Shown here: one piece after another, positions 40,326-43,695 of the stretch
Layout of the letters: every line of letters begins with the position of its first letter
Numbering within the stretch: position 1 is the stretch's first letter
NCBI GenBank assembly: GCA_938041325.1
Contig: CALIAG010000010.1
Location: 1 to 43,695, forward strand
Origin: an uncultured Saprospiraceae bacterium
Lineage (GTDB): Bacteria > Bacteroidota > Bacteroidia > Chitinophagales > Saprospiraceae
DNA length: 43,695 nucleotides
Direction: 5' to 3'
The notes under the pieces: generated by a model
Database searches by the model: none
The model's input: only the letters and a program-made list of their open reading frames with translations
What the model was told of the DNA's origin: nothing
Translations under genes and position numbers: made by a program

Positions 40326-41504
40326 ATGCTGAGAACGACAATCCTTCTACTGCTCGCTTTGTGCGTAAATACTACAATGGCGCAAATTCAAAAAATTGCT
40401 GATAAGGTTTTAAACAATGAATTAAGCAATACCTTTTCAGAAACTGAGCTAGAAGAATTACAGGAATTCAATAAATTAATTACCTATCTACGAGATTTTG
40501 AAGACCAGGAACATCGGCTAAATGGAAAGGCTTTTTTTGGTATTGGTGGCAATGAAACGGATATTTCAAATCTATTCAAAATTACCGGTGGTGTTCGTTT
40601 GGTCAGTGGTTCTTATCCGTATGAATTGGACTTAAGTGCAAATATTGAGAACATCGTAAAGAATGGGAAGTTCGAAGAGAATGTTTCAGATATTGACATT
40701 TCCTTTGATTATCATCCAAGTTCAGGAAATGGACTCTGGTTGGAAAACTTTGCTTTTCTGAAACGATTTAGCAATGCTTATCTCGGAATTGGACAAAGAT
40801 ATGAAGCAGGCGGAGGCGTTATTTTTAATTTTTATTCTAAGAAATTAACTGAAAAGGGACAAGCCATAAAAAAACAATTGGATCGAAAACCAATTTACAA
40901 AGTTGGTGAAGAAAATACATTAATAAAATGCTATCAAGATATTTGTACAAAAATTGAAAACCCTCAAAAGCTATCAGATTCTGAAGTAAATGAAATTTCG
41001 AAATTGCAGAGGAATTACACCAACGCTACTATAAAAAATTTCTCAAAACTTCGATTGGGTCTATTGGTCGGAATTTATTATGAAAGTGAAATGGCCAATG
41101 CAGAAAACAATCTATTTTTCAATGGTGAAGAACAATTTTTATCAGAGCCTTTTGATGCCACAAATATTTTAAGATTAGAAGTAAGACCAACCTTCAAATT
41201 CAGACCAGATGATATCTTTACTTTTAAAGTATATCCCTATTTCAAATTTCCTGCAAATTTTAAGAATGATGTCGTTTTAGGCCCCGATGGATTGAAGGAT
41301 GAAAGAACAGATTTATTTATGGATCTCCAATCATCTGTAGGCATTAACGTTACAAAAAGTATTTCTTTAAGTCTCAGATATAGATATTTTTATGACAGTG
41401 CCCCTAAACGTAAATATTTGACTGAAGACAATGGAAATATTACCCTTTTAGTGGGTCAAAAACGACACAGTAATTTTACGATGACATTCAATTATGGCTT
41501 TTAA
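40326..41504 (+). CDS. Outer-membrane beta-barrel protein of unknown function
   Basis: The 392 residues have a signal peptide (cut near MAQ, about 19), a helical amphipathic segment (about 20-65, rich in Glu and Leu), and then amphipathic strands to the end NFTMTFNYGF, with the terminal Phe of BamA-inserted barrels. A charged insert (about 175-235, with one Cys pair in CYQDIC) interrupts the barrel. Strand style resembles small barrels of the DUF481 or porin type, but I cannot assign it. It has a candidate operator and promoter upstream and no obvious operon partner. Confidence 0.72.
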   Translation: MLRTTILLLLALCVNTTMAQIQKIADKVLNNELSNTFSETELEELQEFNKLITYLRDFEDQEHRLNGKAFFGIGGNETDISNLFKITGGVRLVSGSYPYELDLSANIENIVKNGKFEENVSDIDISFDYHPSSGNGLWLENFAFLKRFSNAYLGIGQRYEAGGGVIFNFYSKKLTEKGQAIKKQLDRKPIYKVGEENTLIKCYQDICTKIENPQKLSDSEVNEISKLQRNYTNATIKNFSKLRLGLLVGIYYESEMANAENNLFFNGEEQFLSEPFDATNILRLEVRPTFKFRPDDIFTFKVYPYFKFPANFKNDVVLGPDGLKDERTDLFMDLQSSVGINVTKSISLSLRYRYFYDSAPKRKYLTEDNGNITLLVGQKRHSNFTMTFNYGF

Positions 41505-41618
41505 AATAAAAAAGCATTTTTGAGGTAACAGAACAACACTGCTTCTCGTTTTGTACTTAAGTGTCTTCTAATAAGTAGAAAATCCGTGTATTTAAGTATA
41601 CTACATGAATAAGTTTTA

Positions 41619-41626
41619 TAATTTTG
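41619..41626 (+). promoter_or_regulatory. -7 promoter element for the M1 aminopeptidase gene
   Basis: TAATTTTG matches TAnnTTTG exactly and lies 66 bases before the ATG at 41693; no -33 element was found. Confidence 0.4.
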
Positions 41627-41692
41627 AATTTATATTGTCCCGAATTCAAAGAAGGAATTCCTTCACCCAAAGTTTGAACTAGTTATCAATTG

Positions 41693-43342
41693 ATGAAATT
41701 TTTTAATATCTCCCTCTTGCTCTTTTTTCTTCTGTACGCAAACACTATGTTTGCTCAGCATACCACTTTCTCCAGGCAAGATACTTTACGTGGTTCTATC
41801 ACACCAGAACGAGAATGGTGGGATCTAATGCATTATGATTTAAATATCAATGTAGACATTCCGAATCAATCTCTAGAAGGATTCAATTCTATAAAATACA
41901 AAGTCATTAAACCTCATAATCTTCTTCAAATTGATTTACAGGAGCCTATGAAAATAACAAAGGTACTTTCTGGAAAATCTAAGTTGGACTTTGAACAAGA
42001 AGGAAATGCCTACTTTATTCATCTTAAAAAGAAACAGCAAATTGGGGAGGAAAATCAACTAGAAGTATACTTTAAAGGAAACCCTAAAGTTGCGTTCAGA
42101 CCTCCGTGGGATGCTACGATTACTTGGTCTAAAGATAAGAATGGGAAACCATTTGTTGCAACGAGTTGTCAAGGCGACGGTGCAAGTATGTGGTGGCCTT
42201 GTAAAGACCATATGTATGACGAACCTGAGCAAGGAATGGATATCAAAATTAGAGTTCCTGAAAACCTGATGGATGTATCTAACGGTCGCTTAGTCAAAGT
42301 TACCAAACAAAAAAACAAAACCAAGACCTATCATTGGTCTGTAAAAAATCCAATAAACAATTACGGAGTCAACATCAACATTGGCGATTATGTTCATTTT
42401 GGAGAAAAGTACAAAGGTGAAAATGGTACTTTAGATTGTGACTATTATGTATTAAAGGATAATTTAGAAGCTGCAAAAAAACAATTCAAACAAGTTCCCT
42501 TGATGCTCGAAGCCTTCGAACATTGGTTCGGCCCCTACCCTTTTTATGAAGATTCTTATAAACTAGTCGAAACACCATATCTCGGGATGGAGCACCAAAG
42601 TTCAGTAACTTATGGCAACCAGTTTAGAAATGGATATCTAGGTCGTGATTTAAGTAAAACAGGTTGGGGCTTAAAATTCGACTTTATCATAATCCATGAA
42701 TCCGGTCATGAATGGTTTGCCAACAACATCACTAATAAAGATATCGCAGATATGTGGATCCATGAATCATTCACCGCTTATTCTGAAAACCTATATCTTG
42801 ATTTTCACTTTGGAAAAGATGCCGCTTCTGAATATGTCTTAGGCACGAGATCCATGATTAAGAACGAATCTCCAATCATTGGAACATATGGTGTAAACCG
42901 CCCCGGATCCGGCACTGACATGTATTACAAAGGAGCAAATATGTTGCATACGCTCAGACAACTGGTGAATGATGATGAAAAATGGAGAACTATTTTGAGA
43001 GGACTGAATAAAACTTTCTATCACCAAACGGTCGATAGCAAACAGATAGAAGATTATATATCTAAACAAGCGGCAATCAATTTACAACCATTCTTTGATC
43101 AATACTTACGCGATATCAGAGTCCCCATTCTGGAATACTACGTTTTAGACGGCGTACTCAATTACCGCTGGACCAATTGCAATTCAAGTTTTGATATGAA
43201 ATGTAAAGTTATAATTGATGGTAAAGAAAAATGGATCACACCTAGTACAAGTTGGAACGTTACTAAAAACATTAGCAGCGATGCAAAAATCCAAGTTGAT
43301 CCTAATTTTTACGTTGCCTCACATATCTTAACAAATAAATAA
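41693..43342 (+). CDS. M1-family zinc aminopeptidase, secreted
   Basis: Removes N-terminal residues from peptides, here outside the inner membrane. From the ATG at 41693 (a TTG one codon earlier is possible) the 549 residues have a signal peptide (cut near MFAQ, about 22) and an N-terminal beta domain (about 35-240). The catalytic domain carries the exopeptidase loop GMEHQ (298-302, in place of GAMEN), the zinc motif HESGHEW (His335, Glu336, His339) and the third ligand Glu358 in WIHESF. It lacks the large helical C-terminal domain of PepN, like other short Bacteroidota M1 enzymes. Substrate range is unknown. It follows the barrel gene by 188 bases and is probably a single-gene unit. Confidence 0.9.
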   Translation: MKFFNISLLLFFLLYANTMFAQHTTFSRQDTLRGSITPEREWWDLMHYDLNINVDIPNQSLEGFNSIKYKVIKPHNLLQIDLQEPMKITKVLSGKSKLDFEQEGNAYFIHLKKKQQIGEENQLEVYFKGNPKVAFRPPWDATITWSKDKNGKPFVATSCQGDGASMWWPCKDHMYDEPEQGMDIKIRVPENLMDVSNGRLVKVTKQKNKTKTYHWSVKNPINNYGVNINIGDYVHFGEKYKGENGTLDCDYYVLKDNLEAAKKQFKQVPLMLEAFEHWFGPYPFYEDSYKLVETPYLGMEHQSSVTYGNQFRNGYLGRDLSKTGWGLKFDFIIIHESGHEWFANNITNKDIADMWIHESFTAYSENLYLDFHFGKDAASEYVLGTRSMIKNESPIIGTYGVNRPGSGTDMYYKGANMLHTLRQLVNDDEKWRTILRGLNKTFYHQTVDSKQIEDYISKQAAINLQPFFDQYLRDIRVPILEYYVLDGVLNYRWTNCNSSFDMKCKVIIDGKEKWITPSTSWNVTKNISSDAKIQVDPNFYVASHILTNK

Positions 43343-43401
43343 GGTTTCCAACCAATATATTAAAAGATTCCTAATTAAGATTTTGATAAGACTCTTTCGG
43401 G

Positions 43402-43431
43402 TTTGTTGTCTGTATATTTATTATACATTCG
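43402..43431 (+). promoter_or_regulatory. Candidate promoter for the right-edge lipoprotein
   Basis: TTTG (43402-43405), an 18-base spacer and TACATTCG (43424-43431, 7 of 8) precede the ATG at 43451 by 19 bases. Confidence 0.35.
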
Positions 43432-43450
43432 AAAACAAAACTCTTTAGTT

Positions 43451-43695
43451 ATGACGATCAAATCAAAAAAAACAGGTAAACCCCAATTCAACGTTTTAAT
43501 CGCAGTATTCATGATTGCACTTTTCGTCACATCGTGTGGACCAAAAAGATACCTTGCTGGTGACTTTGAGCAAACTACCGTGGACCACAAACGTGTAGCT
43601 GTACTGCCTTTCAAGATTGTTTTCACCGGTCGACTTCCAAAAGATCTTTCTGAACAAGATCTGGAAAAAATCAAACTAAATGAAAGTGAAACGTT
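43451..43695 (+). CDS. Lipoprotein, N-terminal part (cut by the window edge)
   Basis: From the ATG at 43451 (MTIKSKKTGKPQ) the first 81 residues are in the window. A positively charged start, a hydrophobic segment (NVLIAVFMIALFV) and the lipobox TSCG (Cys29) mark it as a lipoprotein. The next stretch, VAVLPFKIVFTGRLPKD, has the VLPF strand of TolB-like or CsgG-like periplasmic lipoproteins, but too little is seen to name a family. The gene continues past the right edge. Confidence 0.72.
   Translation, partial: MTIKSKKTGKPQFNVLIAVFMIALFVTSCGPKRYLAGDFEQTTVDHKRVAVLPFKIVFTGRLPKDLSEQDLEKIKLNESET

Noticed and set aside
1-43695. tRNA, rRNA, CRISPR arrays, insertion sequences
   Set aside because: No cloverleaf with a GTTCGA arm, no regularly spaced identical repeats and no transposase-like frame were found by reading; a covariance-model search would be needed to exclude small RNAs.

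Overview
The window is a stretch of ordinary chromosome from a member of the Bacteroidota. The evidence is AT-rich DNA, families largely confined to that phylum (DUF3822, a DUF5106/thioredoxin protein, helix-hairpin-helix outer-membrane proteins, many Sec/lipoprotein signals with SAC-type lipoboxes), an almost complete lack of Shine-Dalgarno sequences, and promoters of the Bacteroidota form TTTG-N19-21-TAnnTTTG (clearest ahead of argS and pyrR). I cannot place it below phylum; a Saprospiria/Chitinophagia/Cytophagia-like marine or soil relative would fit. No rRNA, tRNA, CRISPR array, insertion sequence or prophage gene was seen.

Layout. Positions 1-6036 (minus strand): an HlyD-type adaptor (cut by the window edge) and a C39-peptidase ABC exporter, forming a type I peptide-secretion pair; a monoacylglycerol-lipase-like hydrolase; and a large OmpA-family protein. 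6285-9611 (plus): fmt and a helix-hairpin-helix outer-membrane barrel. 9696-16112 (minus): a secreted thioredoxin-like protein, a 1002-residue coiled-coil protein built from 40-residue repeats, and the pyrR-pyrB operon. 16322-17152 (plus): a lipoprotein. 17223-24076 (minus): glnS, argS, a four-gene overlapping or closely spaced group (membrane-anchored protein, DUF3822, rsmD-like, small secreted protein) and a bactofilin. From 24300 to the right edge everything is on the plus strand: tsaD, a transglutaminase-like protein, a TonB-dependent receptor joined to a TPR-sensor adenylate cyclase, TerC plus a membrane LytTR regulator followed by three tandem operator-like repeats and a DUF2306-like membrane protein, then a META-domain protein, a cupin, a PiT-like permease, a DinB-fold thiol transferase, a lipoprotein, MscS, an AlkC/AlkD-type alkylation-repair protein, a DUF1572 (DinB-fold) protein, an outer-membrane barrel, an M1 aminopeptidase and a truncated lipoprotein.

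How genes may work together. The most suggestive unit is 26071-30820: an outer-membrane TonB receptor whose stop codon is one base from the start of a protein with a predicted periplasmic TPR/coiled-coil sensor, one membrane helix and a cytoplasmic class III cyclase domain carrying all metal and adenine-specifying residues. This could be an outer-membrane-to-cAMP signalling pair. The second is 31032-33515: a membrane-bound LytTR regulator followed by TTCGTCCCAA-type repeats spaced 20 and 21 bp, the geometry expected for LytTR binding, just upstream of a membrane-protein gene. Translation and nucleotide housekeeping (fmt, glnS, argS, tsaD, rsmD, pyrR, pyrB) is scattered between these accessory blocks.
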